From positions 186,001 through 250,000 of the forward strand of contig JBAZHC010000003.1 in the NCBI GenBank assembly GCA_041652575.1: a stretch of 64,000 nt of DNA, given 5' to 3'. Positions 43,218 to 53,776 of this stretch are shown here, one piece after another (the first letter of the stretch is position 1; every line of letters begins with the position of its first letter). The position numbers and the translations under genes are program-made. Source of the DNA: Phycisphaerae bacterium (GTDB lineage: Bacteria > Planctomycetota > Phycisphaerae > Sedimentisphaerales > UBA12454). The notes below the pieces were generated by a model. That model saw only the letters and a program-made list of their open reading frames with translations, ran no database searches and was not told the origin of the DNA.

Positions 43218-44333
43218 TTATTTTGCTTTTTTAACGGCTGAATCGGCAGCATCCCTGAAGGCGCGAATGCCGGGCAGTGCATTTCCTTTGGAATTAAACA
43301 GAGCACAAGCACCTGACATCCAGCTTCTCTGTTTCCCAACGGGTACAGACTCAGGAAACCAATAATATACTCCGATGCCGTGATTATCCGGGGTTTGGCG
43401 CACTGTTTTCGCAACGGTGCGAAGCATATCATACTGCCCCTTCGGCGTCAGCGAAAATTCCAGTTTTTGGGCCGGCGGATGACCGTGCCAATCGACATTT
43501 TTGGTATGCGGATATGCCGCTTCTACAACTACCACATCTTTTTTCAGTTCTGCGGCAATGTAATGAAGATTTTCTCGCAGATTTTCAATCGTCCCGTGCC
43601 ACCATGGATAATAACTTACAGCAATAATATCATAAGAAACCTGATACTTATTGAGATTGCCGAAAAACCATTGACTGACGCTTTTCTTGCCGCCCTGGTC
43701 GATATGAATCATTATTTTAAGATTAGGGTCAGGAACAACACTTCGGACGCCTGCGATGCCGGCCTTGAGCAAAGATGTAAATTTTTCCCATTGAGCTTCA
43801 GTGTCGTATTTTTCACTGACTTTTCCATCCGGCCAAAGCATACCGGGTGTAATTTCGTTGCCAATCTGCACAATATCGGGAAGCACATTTTCTTTTTTGA
43901 ATGCCTTCATAACAGAAGCGCTATAGGTTTGCACGGTTTGTTTCAGTTCTTCAAAAGGCATATTTTCCCACGCTTTTGGTTTTATCTGCTGCTGCGGGTC
44001 TGCCCATGTATCTGAGTAGTGAAAATTCAGCAGCAGCTTCATACCGCCGGCTTTGGCTCTTTTTGCAAGTGCGAGGGTATAAGGCAGGTCGTTGGTAACG
44101 CCGCCTGTTCCGTTGGGATTCACGAATAGACGCAGCCGAACGCTGTTGAACCCGTTATCCTTCAAAATAGCTATCAGGTCTTTCGGCTTGCCCTTTTCAC
44201 GATACACCGCTCCCTGTTTTTCAAGCACAGTAATCGCTGAAATATCGGCGCCGATGTAAAATTCTTTCGCGTCAAGAGCCTGCGTAATACAACAAATCAT
44301 AATCGCCACAAAAATATAAGGTTTCACAGCCAT
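43218..44333 (-). CDS. secreted GH53 endo-beta-1,4-galactanase
   Basis: A 371-residue protein with a signal peptide (IFVAIMICCITQALDA), then the family GH53 start YIGADISAITVLE. The catalytic pair is visible: acid/base Glu160 in VQIGNEIT and nucleophile Glu271 in VVVVEAAYP. NFHYSDTWADP and YYPWWHGT are family signatures. GH53 enzymes cut the beta-1,4-galactan chains of arabinogalactan type I and rhamnogalacturonan-I pectin. It is the enzyme that best defines the substrate of this locus. The downstream GH2 and upstream GH42 would finish the oligosaccharides. Confidence 0.92.
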   Translation of the reverse strand: MAVKPYIFVAIMICCITQALDAKEFYIGADISAITVLEKQGAVYREKGKPKDLIAILKDNGFNSVRLRLFVNPNGTGGVTNDLPYTLALAKRAKAGGMKLLLNFHYSDTWADPQQQIKPKAWENMPFEELKQTVQTYSASVMKAFKKENVLPDIVQIGNEITPGMLWPDGKVSEKYDTEAQWEKFTSLLKAGIAGVRSVVPDPNLKIMIHIDQGGKKSVSQWFFGNLNKYQVSYDIIAVSYYPWWHGTIENLRENLHYIAAELKKDVVVVEAAYPHTKNVDWHGHPPAQKLEFSLTPKGQYDMLRTVAKTVRQTPDNHGIGVYYWFPESVPVGKQRSWMSGACALFNSKGNALPGIRAFRDAADSAVKKAK

Positions 44334-44338
44334 TTTAT

Positions 44339-46411
44339 TTACTTCGCTACCAAAATAGATACACCATATTTCGATAAAGTCAAATTTCTTTCGACAATTT
44401 CACCGGAAAGAATATCCTCATATCTGCCCGAAGGCAGTTTTATTGTCTTTTCAGTTACTCCATGATTCATATAAAAACAATAGGACTTGCCATTTTTGGA
44501 CCTTGTCATCATTTCAACTTCCTGCGGCAAATCAGACATATCAATCTTCTGTTCTTTTAAAATATTCGTCAGAAAATCTTTCATAAAATCTTTATCCGGC
44601 CTTGTGCCCACATAGTAGGCTTTTCCACTGCCGAACTTATTTTCCGTAATACAGGGACTGCCGGCATAATAATCATTCACAAACGTTGCCAAAACCTTAG
44701 CACTTGTCGTATGGATGACATCAGCCCATACTGAACAGTCATATTGCTTTTTAAAGCCCTTTATCGCATCGGTCGTGCTCATTATGTTTTTCCCGCCCGG
44801 CGGCAACGGATTATACTCCTCAACTTTAATACCCATAACATCTTTCAGCGGACCGGGATAGCCGCCAAGATATACGCCCACCGATTCGTCAATCAGTCCT
44901 GTAAAATAAGTGGTAATAAAGATGCCGCCTTTTTTCACAAAACTCTCCACTGCTTCTTTAAAGCCCGGCTTAATCATATGCAGAAGCGGAGCGATAACGA
45001 TTTTATATTTCGAGAAATCATAATTAACGCCAATAACATCGACCGGAATATTCATATCATACAGAGCATTAAAATAGTATTCAAGTTCGCCGAAATAACT
45101 GACCAGCACCGTTGGGAAAGGCTGAGCGTTGGCATTCCAGAAAGTTTCATTATCGAGCGACTTGCTTCCTGCAGAGCCGTACGGATTATCAACCGCCCAC
45201 CATGAATCGTTATCCATAACGATAGCAACTTTAGAATCGATATCGGAGCCGACAATATCTTTCGCTTTATCCAGTTCGCTGCCTAAGCCGCATATTTCCT
45301 TAAACACTCTCGAATCTTCGCCGAAATGCGGAACCATCCCGCTGTGGTATCTTTCAGCGCCTTTTTTGGAAGAGCGCCACTGGAAATACATTATCGAATC
45401 GGAGCCGTGAGCAAGCGCCTGATAACTCCAGAGCCGCATCAGGCCCGGAGGTTTATTAATATTCACCGGGTACCAGTCAACCTGCGAAGGTGCCTGCTCC
45501 ATAAGCATAAACGGCCTGCCCAGCAAAGAACGCATCATAGAATGCCGAAGAGCAACCCATTTGCGAGAATCAGGATTAGCCGGGTCAGGGTAACAGTTCC
45601 ACGAAACAACATCCATATGGTCTTTGAACAACGAGTGGTCAAATTTACGCCAGTCCCCTTCAAAATTAGTGGTAATAGGCATATTCGGCGTAATTTTTCT
45701 GAGAACATTGTATTCTTCCAAATACAGCGTGAAAAAGCTTTCGCTTAAAAATCTTTTATAATCAAGCAGCTTTGTGGAATTTCTCGAACCGGTACTTGCC
45801 TTGGGCGTATTTATATGTTCCCAGCAGGAGTACCTTTCTCCCCAGAAAATAGTGCCCCAGACTTCGTTCAGCCTGTCAATAGTCCCGTACTTTTTCTTCA
45901 GCCACTGGCGAAAACCTTTTTCGCAGTTTTTACAAAAACACATATCGTTTTTGTTTGCATACTCGTTATTGATATGCCACAAAGCCAATGCCTTATGGCC
46001 CTTGTAACGAACGGCCATTTTTTCGGCTAAATTACGAACAAATTTTCTGTAACTGGGGCTGTTGATGCAGTACGCCTGCCGATGGCCATAGTCGAACCTT
46101 AACCCTGTCTCTCTGACCGGTAGAACATCGTCATACTTACAGGCCAGCCACACAGGAGGAGCCGCGGTGGAAGTTGCCAGACAGGCATAAATACCATTTT
46201 CCGCTATAAGGTTCATCACCTTATCCAGCCAGTCAAAGTTATAAGTATCTTCATCAGGCTGAATGACCGCCCCTGTAAAAATGGCAATGCTGACCATATT
46301 TACATTGGCTTGTTTCATTAAGCGAATGTCTTCTTTCCAGATTTCCTGCGGCCATTGTTCCGGAAAGTAATCTCCGCCAAATATGATCTTTGGTATTTTA
46401 GGCGTTATCAT
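44339..46411 (-). CDS. GH42 beta-galactosidase
   Basis: A 690-residue protein with no signal peptide. The GH42 start (GGDYFPEQWP) is followed by the barrel with acid/base Glu150 in HINNEYA and nucleophile Glu305 in MLMEQAPSQ. Cys158, Cys160 and Cys163 (CFCKNC) match the zinc cluster of this family. The trimerisation domain and C-terminal beta domain follow. It should hydrolyse beta-galacto-oligosaccharides in the cytoplasm. Its start overlaps the GH112 stop (ATGA), so the two are probably made together, and GH53 follows after 5 bases. Confidence 0.93.
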   Translation of the reverse strand: MITPKIPKIIFGGDYFPEQWPQEIWKEDIRLMKQANVNMVSIAIFTGAVIQPDEDTYNFDWLDKVMNLIAENGIYACLATSTAAPPVWLACKYDDVLPVRETGLRFDYGHRQAYCINSPSYRKFVRNLAEKMAVRYKGHKALALWHINNEYANKNDMCFCKNCEKGFRQWLKKKYGTIDRLNEVWGTIFWGERYSCWEHINTPKASTGSRNSTKLLDYKRFLSESFFTLYLEEYNVLRKITPNMPITTNFEGDWRKFDHSLFKDHMDVVSWNCYPDPANPDSRKWVALRHSMMRSLLGRPFMLMEQAPSQVDWYPVNINKPPGLMRLWSYQALAHGSDSIMYFQWRSSKKGAERYHSGMVPHFGEDSRVFKEICGLGSELDKAKDIVGSDIDSKVAIVMDNDSWWAVDNPYGSAGSKSLDNETFWNANAQPFPTVLVSYFGELEYYFNALYDMNIPVDVIGVNYDFSKYKIVIAPLLHMIKPGFKEAVESFVKKGGIFITTYFTGLIDESVGVYLGGYPGPLKDVMGIKVEEYNPLPPGGKNIMSTTDAIKGFKKQYDCSVWADVIHTTSAKVLATFVNDYYAGSPCITENKFGSGKAYYVGTRPDKDFMKDFLTNILKEQKIDMSDLPQEVEMMTRSKNGKSYCFYMNHGVTEKTIKLPSGRYEDILSGEIVERNLTLSKYGVSILVAK

Positions 46412-48609
46412 TTAGACCCAGTACAATTTTGATTTATCTGGTCCAGCGTAAACCATCTTATTTCCATTGGTTTCAAAGAAACATCTCCGGATTTACCCTC
46501 TGCGTTATAGACAGTTGTTTTCTGGGCGACATCCGTGTTATTCATAACGACAAATTCCTTAACCTCCGGATAATAGGCACAGTCCGTATTATAATTGGAA
46601 CTGAACCATATTTTCAACTTATTTTCGAGGCCGGCCGCCCATAAAATCGCCCGGTGCACCATTCTGATATTCTCCGGATTATGTTTATAATCCGCCAGGT
46701 AAACCGCCTTTCCTTTACCAAAAGTATGAGTCGATAACAGAACCTTATCCGGATTTCCAGCCAATAACTCCGCTTTTACACTATTAAGGTAAACTGCGGA
46801 ATTACTTACACCAAAGTCGATATTACCTGCGGCATCTTCAAGAATAAAATGTGTTTTACTCACTGCCGGTTTTATATTTTTGCCCCAGCCGAGAGTATTT
46901 CCTGTTTCCTTTTGAACGCCCAATACATCGGCAAGCTGGAAACATCTGCCCTGGTATTCATATGCGGTTGGGTCTTCGACGCCTATGAAGCCGCCGCCCT
47001 TATGGACCCACTGCCGGATTTTTTCAACGATGTCGATATCTATCCAATTTTCCCCGCCGCTCCAGGCGCTATTGGCTCTGCCCCAATTAATAATTATACC
47101 GATATCATCGCTGATGCCGTTTTTGCGTATGTCATCGAAGCTGATAAATTCCACTTCCACAGGCAATCCGCACAAACACTCCGGAATGTGTCCCTGCGGC
47201 CAATTCTCATTGTGCATCCACGATCGCAATTTCCCCCAGACGTCAAGCACTGCAACTTTCTTACCAATATTATAAGCAGGTGTTTTTTTTGTTCTATCCA
47301 ATACGGTTCTGAATTCATCGGCTAATTGCCCAACATAGTCGATAAAATCAGGGTATTTCATAGCAAGATCCAGATAGCCGCCGAAACCGATTCGGTCCGC
47401 GCAGCGCCTCAGCAATGCCCTTCGAATTCCCTTCCACCACTTCTTGCATTCCTTAACCGGGTCGCCGCCATCTTTAAAGACCGGCTCATCCTGAAGATTA
47501 ACCTCGAAAAAGTAGGGATACAATCTGACTTCCTTAATTGCATTTCCGGGAACATCTGTAATTCTCCTCAGTTCGACACCGCTCAGGCAGGGCCCGATTA
47601 TTCCATCGAATCCGAGATCTTCAAATCCTTCCATATAGGGCTCTGTTCCAATCCAATGGTCGCAGAAGAACAGCACAGCTTTCTTGCCGTACTTATGAAC
47701 CATTTCCACGCATTGCTTCGTGTAGCCTCTTACAAACTTTTGAACAAATCCCATCCAGTCAAGGAATTCCGGTTTTGGAACTCTGCAGGAATTATTAAAG
47801 TAACCTTCATCAACGATATCCTCACTTCGCAGCCGGTAGCCTTTTTCTTTTTCAAATTCGTCCATCGCCAGGGCGCTCATCGCGTCCATGTATCCGGTCC
47901 ATTCGAGATATATCGTTTCCCTGTTCTCATTTTTAATCAGTGGAAACTGGTACATCATGGATGTAAAGCGTACGACATCCGTTTTGGAATGTGATTGAAG
48001 CCACTGGTCAAGGTACTCCAGCAAATGCTTATATGTTTGCGGCTGGCGAGGGTCCACTCCCATTTGATGTTCGCCCGTCCAATTATTGGTAATATAATTG
48101 TACATGGACGTCGTTTCCCAAATCTGGTAAACGAGAAAATTAACCGTATAAATATGCCATTTGTCCGCATTCCGTATAAGAACTTCCTGGCTCGACTCCA
48201 GGTATCGCCAATTACTTATGCTTACAACCTGGCCGATAGTTCTGTCGATAACTTCCCAATACTTTTTGGGGTCATGTTTGCTGTCTATTTTAAACTGCTC
48301 ATGGCTGTAGCCCTTTTGGATTTTAATCCTTAATTCTCCGCCGTTTTGGCTGGTTACGGGAAAGGACATAAGATATTTTTGCTGGCACTGGTCCGGATGA
48401 GCTTGGGCCCATTGCTGGTCTGCCCTGATAAGACAAATAGTGGAATAAACCTCATGGCCCAGATTGAGTATTTCCGGCGATAGAGTAGTCCCGTCGCTGT
48501 CACGGATAGCGTCAGCACCCCATTTTTTGCATAACATCTGGACTTCTTTGTCCATCCCCTTCTGGGCTGGAAGAGTAAAATGACCGGTTAAATTGCCCTT
48601 GCCGCTCAT
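46408..48609 (-). CDS. GH112 beta-galactoside phosphorylase
   Basis: A 733-residue cytoplasmic enzyme with clear GH112 features: GRFTLP-like start (HFTLPAQKGMDKE), WGADAIRDSDGTTLSP, the barrel with Asp317 in CDHWIGTEPY as a candidate general acid, and a C-terminal glutamine-amidotransferase-like domain (GGGFIGVEDPTAYEY). GH112 enzymes phosphorolyse beta-1,3-galactosyl-HexNAc or beta-1,4-galactosyl-L-rhamnose to galactose-1-phosphate. With a GH53 galactanase in the same operon, the galactosyl-rhamnose specificity is attractive because that disaccharide is the galactan branch point of pectin, but the sequence does not decide it. Confidence 0.9.
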   Translation of the reverse strand: MSGKGNLTGHFTLPAQKGMDKEVQMLCKKWGADAIRDSDGTTLSPEILNLGHEVYSTICLIRADQQWAQAHPDQCQQKYLMSFPVTSQNGGELRIKIQKGYSHEQFKIDSKHDPKKYWEVIDRTIGQVVSISNWRYLESSQEVLIRNADKWHIYTVNFLVYQIWETTSMYNYITNNWTGEHQMGVDPRQPQTYKHLLEYLDQWLQSHSKTDVVRFTSMMYQFPLIKNENRETIYLEWTGYMDAMSALAMDEFEKEKGYRLRSEDIVDEGYFNNSCRVPKPEFLDWMGFVQKFVRGYTKQCVEMVHKYGKKAVLFFCDHWIGTEPYMEGFEDLGFDGIIGPCLSGVELRRITDVPGNAIKEVRLYPYFFEVNLQDEPVFKDGGDPVKECKKWWKGIRRALLRRCADRIGFGGYLDLAMKYPDFIDYVGQLADEFRTVLDRTKKTPAYNIGKKVAVLDVWGKLRSWMHNENWPQGHIPECLCGLPVEVEFISFDDIRKNGISDDIGIIINWGRANSAWSGGENWIDIDIVEKIRQWVHKGGGFIGVEDPTAYEYQGRCFQLADVLGVQKETGNTLGWGKNIKPAVSKTHFILEDAAGNIDFGVSNSAVYLNSVKAELLAGNPDKVLLSTHTFGKGKAVYLADYKHNPENIRMVHRAILWAAGLENKLKIWFSSNYNTDCAYYPEVKEFVVMNNTDVAQKTTVYNAEGKSGDVSLKPMEIRWFTLDQINQNCTGSK

Positions 48610-48687
48610 CGAATTCCTTTCGCTATTAAAATAATTTGTATGATATTTTTCCCGATAAGTAAAGGCATGACCTGCAAAAAGTGCGTT

Positions 48688-51078
48688 CTATTCTTTACTC
48701 AAAGACAACTCTGGTCTTTTTGCAGTTATCGCAGGCATTCGCGATTGAATAACAGTTGCCGAGTATTCAGGCAAAACCTCAATTTTTTCGATATTGGACT
48801 CTTTACCTTTAGGCGGTTTTACCCAGTTCTCCAAATATATTTGCGACTGATTCCGCATAGGCGTAATTCGAATAGTAAGACCCGCCTGTAAAATTTCCGG
48901 TGCAAACCGTTTCAAGCCGATTTCCCAGGGCAAACCATTGTAAAAATTGTCTGCTGCAAGTCTGCCGTTAATATAAGCACACGCCGTATCTCCAACATAA
49001 TGTATGCGGAGAAATACATCGCTTGTTTCATCCAGTAAATCCGTCGGCACTTGTATCGACCATTCTTTATAATCCCGCTTTTCAACACCGTCAGTAGAAG
49101 CGTTAATTCCAATCTTGACATTCTTATATTGTCTTGTCATGGTATATTGAGTAAATAAACCGTCATCTTCTGAGGGCAATCTGCCAAGTCTGTCAGAAAG
49201 TTCTTCTTCCGACGCAGGATAAACCGAAAAGAACATTTGTTCCGGGTCAGTACTGTAAACTTTAAGGTCGTCTCGCCCGAAAAGAAGATTGGCTTTGGAA
49301 AGAAAAACTCTCTGCCTTCCCCATGCCTGCCCCTTCCAGCAGTGTTTTGCCTGCTCAGAGGTCAAAGTAACAATATCAATTTTTTCTCCGGATGCTGTTA
49401 CAATATGAATTATACAATTCGTGCCCGGTTTCGCGCCGGAAATATAAGTCACCCCATCGGCAGAACTTATCTTTCCGCCATGAGTCTTGACGCTTTGGAC
49501 GGTTGTAGAATCAAAAGCGTACTCGGCATCAATACCATCGATTCCAAAGAAAAAGTACGTATTCGTTTCTTTATCATTAAGTTTACAAAGCATCTGCGTA
49601 GTAGAATATTTGAGTAATGCGTCATTCATCGCCAGATTGAACGGCCAAACAAAATACGCTCCTTTTTTGACATCGAAAGGTTTTCTCGGCAGCGTCAATA
49701 TTTCTTTTTTTAGTTTTAACTGAACACGGCAATCTTCAAAATCATTCATCTCGGTAAGCCGCTGGTAATTGTTGAAAAAGAGAAAGCCGGCATCATCTTT
49801 CGCCCTGGCGGCAAAACGCAGGGTCTTCGTATCGTTTACGTTTTCAGGCCGCTCCTGCGGCAATACACTAATCATAGGCGCTAAAAGATGACCGAAATCG
49901 TTCAAAAACAGATGCATAATCTTAAAGCCCTGATACGACTCCGGGATTTGACCGAACTCGCCGATAGGCGCCTGGAAATCGTAAGATTTAACAGGGTATT
50001 CAAGCTTATACGGCCTGCCATAAACTTCCTGCATAGTGGTTTTAATACCGTCCGGATGAGTGCCGCCGTGAAATACGAAATAACCCATCAGGTTCGAGCC
50101 GTTTCCAAGTTTTACCATAGATAAAGCACAAACATCGTCGGTGCTGACAATAGGTCGTCGATGATACGTTATCTGAATTCCCGCACCCATTTCACAAGTA
50201 GCGTAAGGATAGCGGGAAAAGTCTACAGTATAGCCGTTTGTCTTCAGATTCAATTCTTCGTCCATTATTTCGTTGTTTCGAACATGATGGAAGAAATATT
50301 CAGGCATAGGTGGCAGCTTGTCAGTATGCAGCTCCCATGGTAAATCCGCATAACCGTTCCATACGGGAATAAATTCATCCTGCGGAATCGAAGCGTCCTT
50401 CCATCCTGTAACGGTATAGAGCGGAACATCAAAGCCGATTTCTATCGCCATATTTTTCAGCGTCATCATATGCTTTTCGCCGGCTTTGCCGAACCAATAC
50501 TCGTTTTCCACCTGGATTCCAATCACAGGGCCGCCGTCTTTATACATCATCCCTTTTAGTTGTTTGAAAATTTCAGTGTAAAGGTTTCTCGCGTACGTCA
50601 GATAAACAGGGTCGTCGGTTCGTTGATTCGGCATATCCCAAATCCAGTCCGGAAAACCGCCGTTACGGCATTCGCCATGAGCGTAAGGCCCTATTCGCGG
50701 AAAAACATACAGGTCGTTTTTAGCACATAACTGGACAAAATATCTAAGGTCTTTATCGCCCTTCCAGTCCCATTGCCCCTGTATTTCTTCGTGATGAATC
50801 CAGAAAATATACGTCGCGATAATATTTATGCCGCAGGCTTTCATCTTCAGTATTTCTTCTTCCCAATACTGCCGCGGATAGCGTGAAAAATGAAATTCAC
50901 CCATAACGGGTAAAACTGGTTTCCCTGCAATGGTAAAATAAAAACTATTGGCATTAATTTGACAGCCGTTAGGATTTGTTCCGCCCATTTTCAAATGACC
51001 GGTAAGAACCTTTGGACAGGCATCTGCCGCATTTAATACGAGCTTCATCGTACTGCGTTTTTCAGGGTCGCTTTTCAA
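48688..51078 (-). CDS. GH35 beta-galactosidase-like enzyme
   Basis: A 796-residue protein with the GH35 barrel: GEFHFSRYP, WIHHEEIQG, RIGPYAHGECRNGGFP, acid/base Glu193 in QVENEYW, and a probable nucleophile Glu296 in TCEMGAG. No signal peptide is visible at either of the two possible starts (MKSDPEKRST or MKLVLN), so it may act in the cytoplasm, which is less common for this family. C-terminal jelly-roll domains follow. It overlaps the upstream GH2 gene by ATGA. GH35 enzymes remove terminal beta-galactose. Confidence 0.88.
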   Translation of the reverse strand: MKSDPEKRSTMKLVLNAADACPKVLTGHLKMGGTNPNGCQINANSFYFTIAGKPVLPVMGEFHFSRYPRQYWEEEILKMKACGINIIATYIFWIHHEEIQGQWDWKGDKDLRYFVQLCAKNDLYVFPRIGPYAHGECRNGGFPDWIWDMPNQRTDDPVYLTYARNLYTEIFKQLKGMMYKDGGPVIGIQVENEYWFGKAGEKHMMTLKNMAIEIGFDVPLYTVTGWKDASIPQDEFIPVWNGYADLPWELHTDKLPPMPEYFFHHVRNNEIMDEELNLKTNGYTVDFSRYPYATCEMGAGIQITYHRRPIVSTDDVCALSMVKLGNGSNLMGYFVFHGGTHPDGIKTTMQEVYGRPYKLEYPVKSYDFQAPIGEFGQIPESYQGFKIMHLFLNDFGHLLAPMISVLPQERPENVNDTKTLRFAARAKDDAGFLFFNNYQRLTEMNDFEDCRVQLKLKKEILTLPRKPFDVKKGAYFVWPFNLAMNDALLKYSTTQMLCKLNDKETNTYFFFGIDGIDAEYAFDSTTVQSVKTHGGKISSADGVTYISGAKPGTNCIIHIVTASGEKIDIVTLTSEQAKHCWKGQAWGRQRVFLSKANLLFGRDDLKVYSTDPEQMFFSVYPASEEELSDRLGRLPSEDDGLFTQYTMTRQYKNVKIGINASTDGVEKRDYKEWSIQVPTDLLDETSDVFLRIHYVGDTACAYINGRLAADNFYNGLPWEIGLKRFAPEILQAGLTIRITPMRNQSQIYLENWVKPPKGKESNIEKIEVLPEYSATVIQSRMPAITAKRPELSLSKE

Positions 51079-53711
51079 TCCTGCCCCCTTTCAGGCATTA
51101 TATTGTCTATCGTCGCAGAGTCTCCGGTCAAACCTGACCTCGTGGCGGTTACAGTAATCTGCCCGGGCCGATTCGTTGACCGAAGCAGAGCAGCCGCAAT
51201 ACCGGCCTCTGGGCGTATAACAGTCGGACTGACAAAAGTCGCAGGACCTGTAACATTAAACGTGATATTATCCGCGCTGCTGTTACTGCCAAATGTCTGC
51301 ACCACTGCACCATTGGCACTAACAACAGTTGCGTAGACGAAAATTATGTCTGAGCCGTCCGCAGTCATTTCATCGGCACCAAAACTGACGATAATAGAAC
51401 TGGCCGTTCCATACGTCTTGACAATATGCGTCGCAACTACCTGGCCGCCGATAAGACCTTCAGCTTTAAGTTCGCCTGACACCCACGTTAAACCTGAAAA
51501 TGTAAACGGAGGATGCAGTAAATTCGCGGCAGGATAGGCCGTGTCCGGGCTGCGAGTACTCTGAAGAACGTTATTGATATATAATTTCACCTGCTCGCAA
51601 TTACTGTAAACCTTCACATCATCAGGAGACGAGGACGCCCAGTAATTAGCTATAAAAATCATCGGGCCTGAATCAATACCCGGTATAATCAGGCTCGGGT
51701 CTCGCTGACTCTGGAAAAAGTAATAGGAAAATTTCGGGATACGAAGTTTGTCGATTATTCCCTGCTCATAATTTGCATAATCAAAAGCGACCCATAATCC
51801 ATCTCCGCACATATTCGACATGCCGCGGTTCAAATGCAGCCCTTCCTGATGATTCCACGCCTGTTGGAGCATCCCCGGCTCGCCGTAACCAATAGTTCCA
51901 TAACCGCCTACCCACCACGTAGCACGATCCGCATTACTTGTTGGGGTATATTCATACTCACCATATTCACTGATGACAAGCGGTTTGTTTCCGCTATATG
52001 TTCTTGCGCCGGCGTTTGGCGTAGCAATGTATACATCCGGATACGATGTGCCGGTAACTCTCCAGCCCGATACAAAACACTGGTCGCCGGGATACTCGGC
52101 ATGGCCGATATTATAAGCATTATTTGCGTAAGTAGAGTTAAAACCGGTTTCGTTCAGTGAAAGTTCCCACGCTATTACGCAGGCGTGATTTCTGTCGCGC
52201 CGAATCATATCCCTCATATCCTGATAAGAGCGATTTATAAAAGTCGTTCCGCCGATATTCTGGAATCCCGGTATTTCATCCATTACCATAATGCCGAGTT
52301 CATCGCAGGCATCCATAAAAGCAGGGTCCTGCGGATAGTGCGCGGTACGCACATACTGGAAGCCGGCCTCCTTTAATCGTACAGCTTCACGGTATTGTTC
52401 AGAGTTAGATATGGCATATCCTATATAAGGATAATCCTGCATTCGGTTGGTACCCATAAACCTGAGAGTTTCACCGTTAATTTTGAAGCCGCCGTCCTTA
52501 GTGAAGTCTATACTCCTTATGCCTATATGTGTCCGGTAAGTATCGACAAGAACATCGTCATCATAGACCTGAGTCAAAACAGTGTAAAGATAAGGATGGT
52601 CAGGATGCCACAGACAAGGGTCGTCAACCGTGGTTGTTTGCGTAAAAGTATAGTCAGTATCGGCCGTAATACTCTGCGTGCTTGATATTCCATCTGTATC
52701 AACAATTTGATTATCGGGATCCAGAAGATAAGTTTTTACCACACAGTTTTTCGACACAGTATATTCGTTCTTCACATTCGTTTTAATCTGGACCTGAGCC
52801 TGAGAAGTACTTACAGCAGGATATGTAACGAATATTCCGCCGTCCGCGACTTTACCCGCATAAACCGCATCAGTAACATGCAGCTTATCGGTAATATGCA
52901 GCCATACATCCCTATAGATACCGGGCCAATTAAACCAGCCGGACTCGCCGGGCGGGACATCGGGGTTGTATGTGTTATCAACTTTTACAGCTATAACATT
53001 CTCGGTTGCGCCAAAATTAGCATAATCGGTGATGTCAACCGTAAACGGCAAATATCCGCCGTAATGAGTTGTCAAATATGTGCCGTTTATCCATACGTCT
53101 GCAACGGTATTGGCCGCTTCAAATTCTATGAATATCTTTCGTCCCTGCTGTTGATAATAACTATCTAATGTAAAATGTTTACGATACCAACTGACACCTT
53201 CGTAACTGTAACTTCCCCATGCCGGACGGGCAGGATCTGGACTTGTAAGGCTTATCGGCGGATTATGAGGAACTGTTACATTATACCAGGAACTATCATT
53301 GTAAGAATAATTACTTGCTGTATCTCCGGAAATGGCGCCTTTGTAAAACTTCCACCCGATATTGAAATTAATCCTTTCCCTATGGGTTGCCGGCTGCTGC
53401 CACAGCCAATATTGCGTAAAAACATCAAGGTCTTTCAAATCGATTGTATCGTCAGAATACAGGTCGCAAACACTGTTGAAATCTGACTGACCTAAGTTTG
53501 CCTGCCATGCACCGGCTAATTCTGAATAGTCCTGAAAGTTTACCGCCCTGTCGACATTAAAATCCGCGTCAGGCCCATAGCGATAATTTAGACAAAAACC
53601 CCTGTCGCAGAGAAGCGACAGCAGGATAAAAAGCAAAAATATACTAATACTTTTTTGCTCATAAGAAATCCATTTAAAAAAATTAACTTTATAAATCTGC
53701 ATCAGTTGCAT
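51075..53711 (-). CDS. secreted GH2 enzyme with N-terminal dockerin-like domain
   Basis: An 878-residue protein with a hydrophobic export segment (about 21-40). A dockerin-like EF-hand pair lies at residues 46-105 (DADFNVDRAVNFQDYSELAG and CDLYSDDTIDLKDLD), then GH2 domains. Acid/base Glu521 is in WELSLNETG and the likely nucleophile Glu582 in VISEYGEY. The dockerin-like part is N-terminal, whereas in the other proteins of this window it is at the C terminus. A C-terminal bacterial Ig-like region (EMTADGSDIIFVYATVVSAN) follows. It starts the enzyme part of the galactan operon. Confidence 0.85.
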   Translation of the reverse strand: MQLMQIYKVNFFKWISYEQKSISIFLLFILLSLLCDRGFCLNYRYGPDADFNVDRAVNFQDYSELAGAWQANLGQSDFNSVCDLYSDDTIDLKDLDVFTQYWLWQQPATHRERINFNIGWKFYKGAISGDTASNYSYNDSSWYNVTVPHNPPISLTSPDPARPAWGSYSYEGVSWYRKHFTLDSYYQQQGRKIFIEFEAANTVADVWINGTYLTTHYGGYLPFTVDITDYANFGATENVIAVKVDNTYNPDVPPGESGWFNWPGIYRDVWLHITDKLHVTDAVYAGKVADGGIFVTYPAVSTSQAQVQIKTNVKNEYTVSKNCVVKTYLLDPDNQIVDTDGISSTQSITADTDYTFTQTTTVDDPCLWHPDHPYLYTVLTQVYDDDVLVDTYRTHIGIRSIDFTKDGGFKINGETLRFMGTNRMQDYPYIGYAISNSEQYREAVRLKEAGFQYVRTAHYPQDPAFMDACDELGIMVMDEIPGFQNIGGTTFINRSYQDMRDMIRRDRNHACVIAWELSLNETGFNSTYANNAYNIGHAEYPGDQCFVSGWRVTGTSYPDVYIATPNAGARTYSGNKPLVISEYGEYEYTPTSNADRATWWVGGYGTIGYGEPGMLQQAWNHQEGLHLNRGMSNMCGDGLWVAFDYANYEQGIIDKLRIPKFSYYFFQSQRDPSLIIPGIDSGPMIFIANYWASSSPDDVKVYSNCEQVKLYINNVLQSTRSPDTAYPAANLLHPPFTFSGLTWVSGELKAEGLIGGQVVATHIVKTYGTASSIIVSFGADEMTADGSDIIFVYATVVSANGAVVQTFGSNSSADNITFNVTGPATFVSPTVIRPEAGIAAALLRSTNRPGQITVTATRSGLTGDSATIDNIMPERGQD

Positions 53712-53776
53712 AACCCATCTAAATTATCAACCCTGATAAATATTTATTGCCCAATGTTATAATCCGGCCGGTTTTA

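Noticed and set aside
47326..47994. A 222-codon rightward frame opposite the GH112 gene.
   Set aside because: It is antisense to conserved GH112 sequence and has no plausible start site or domain.
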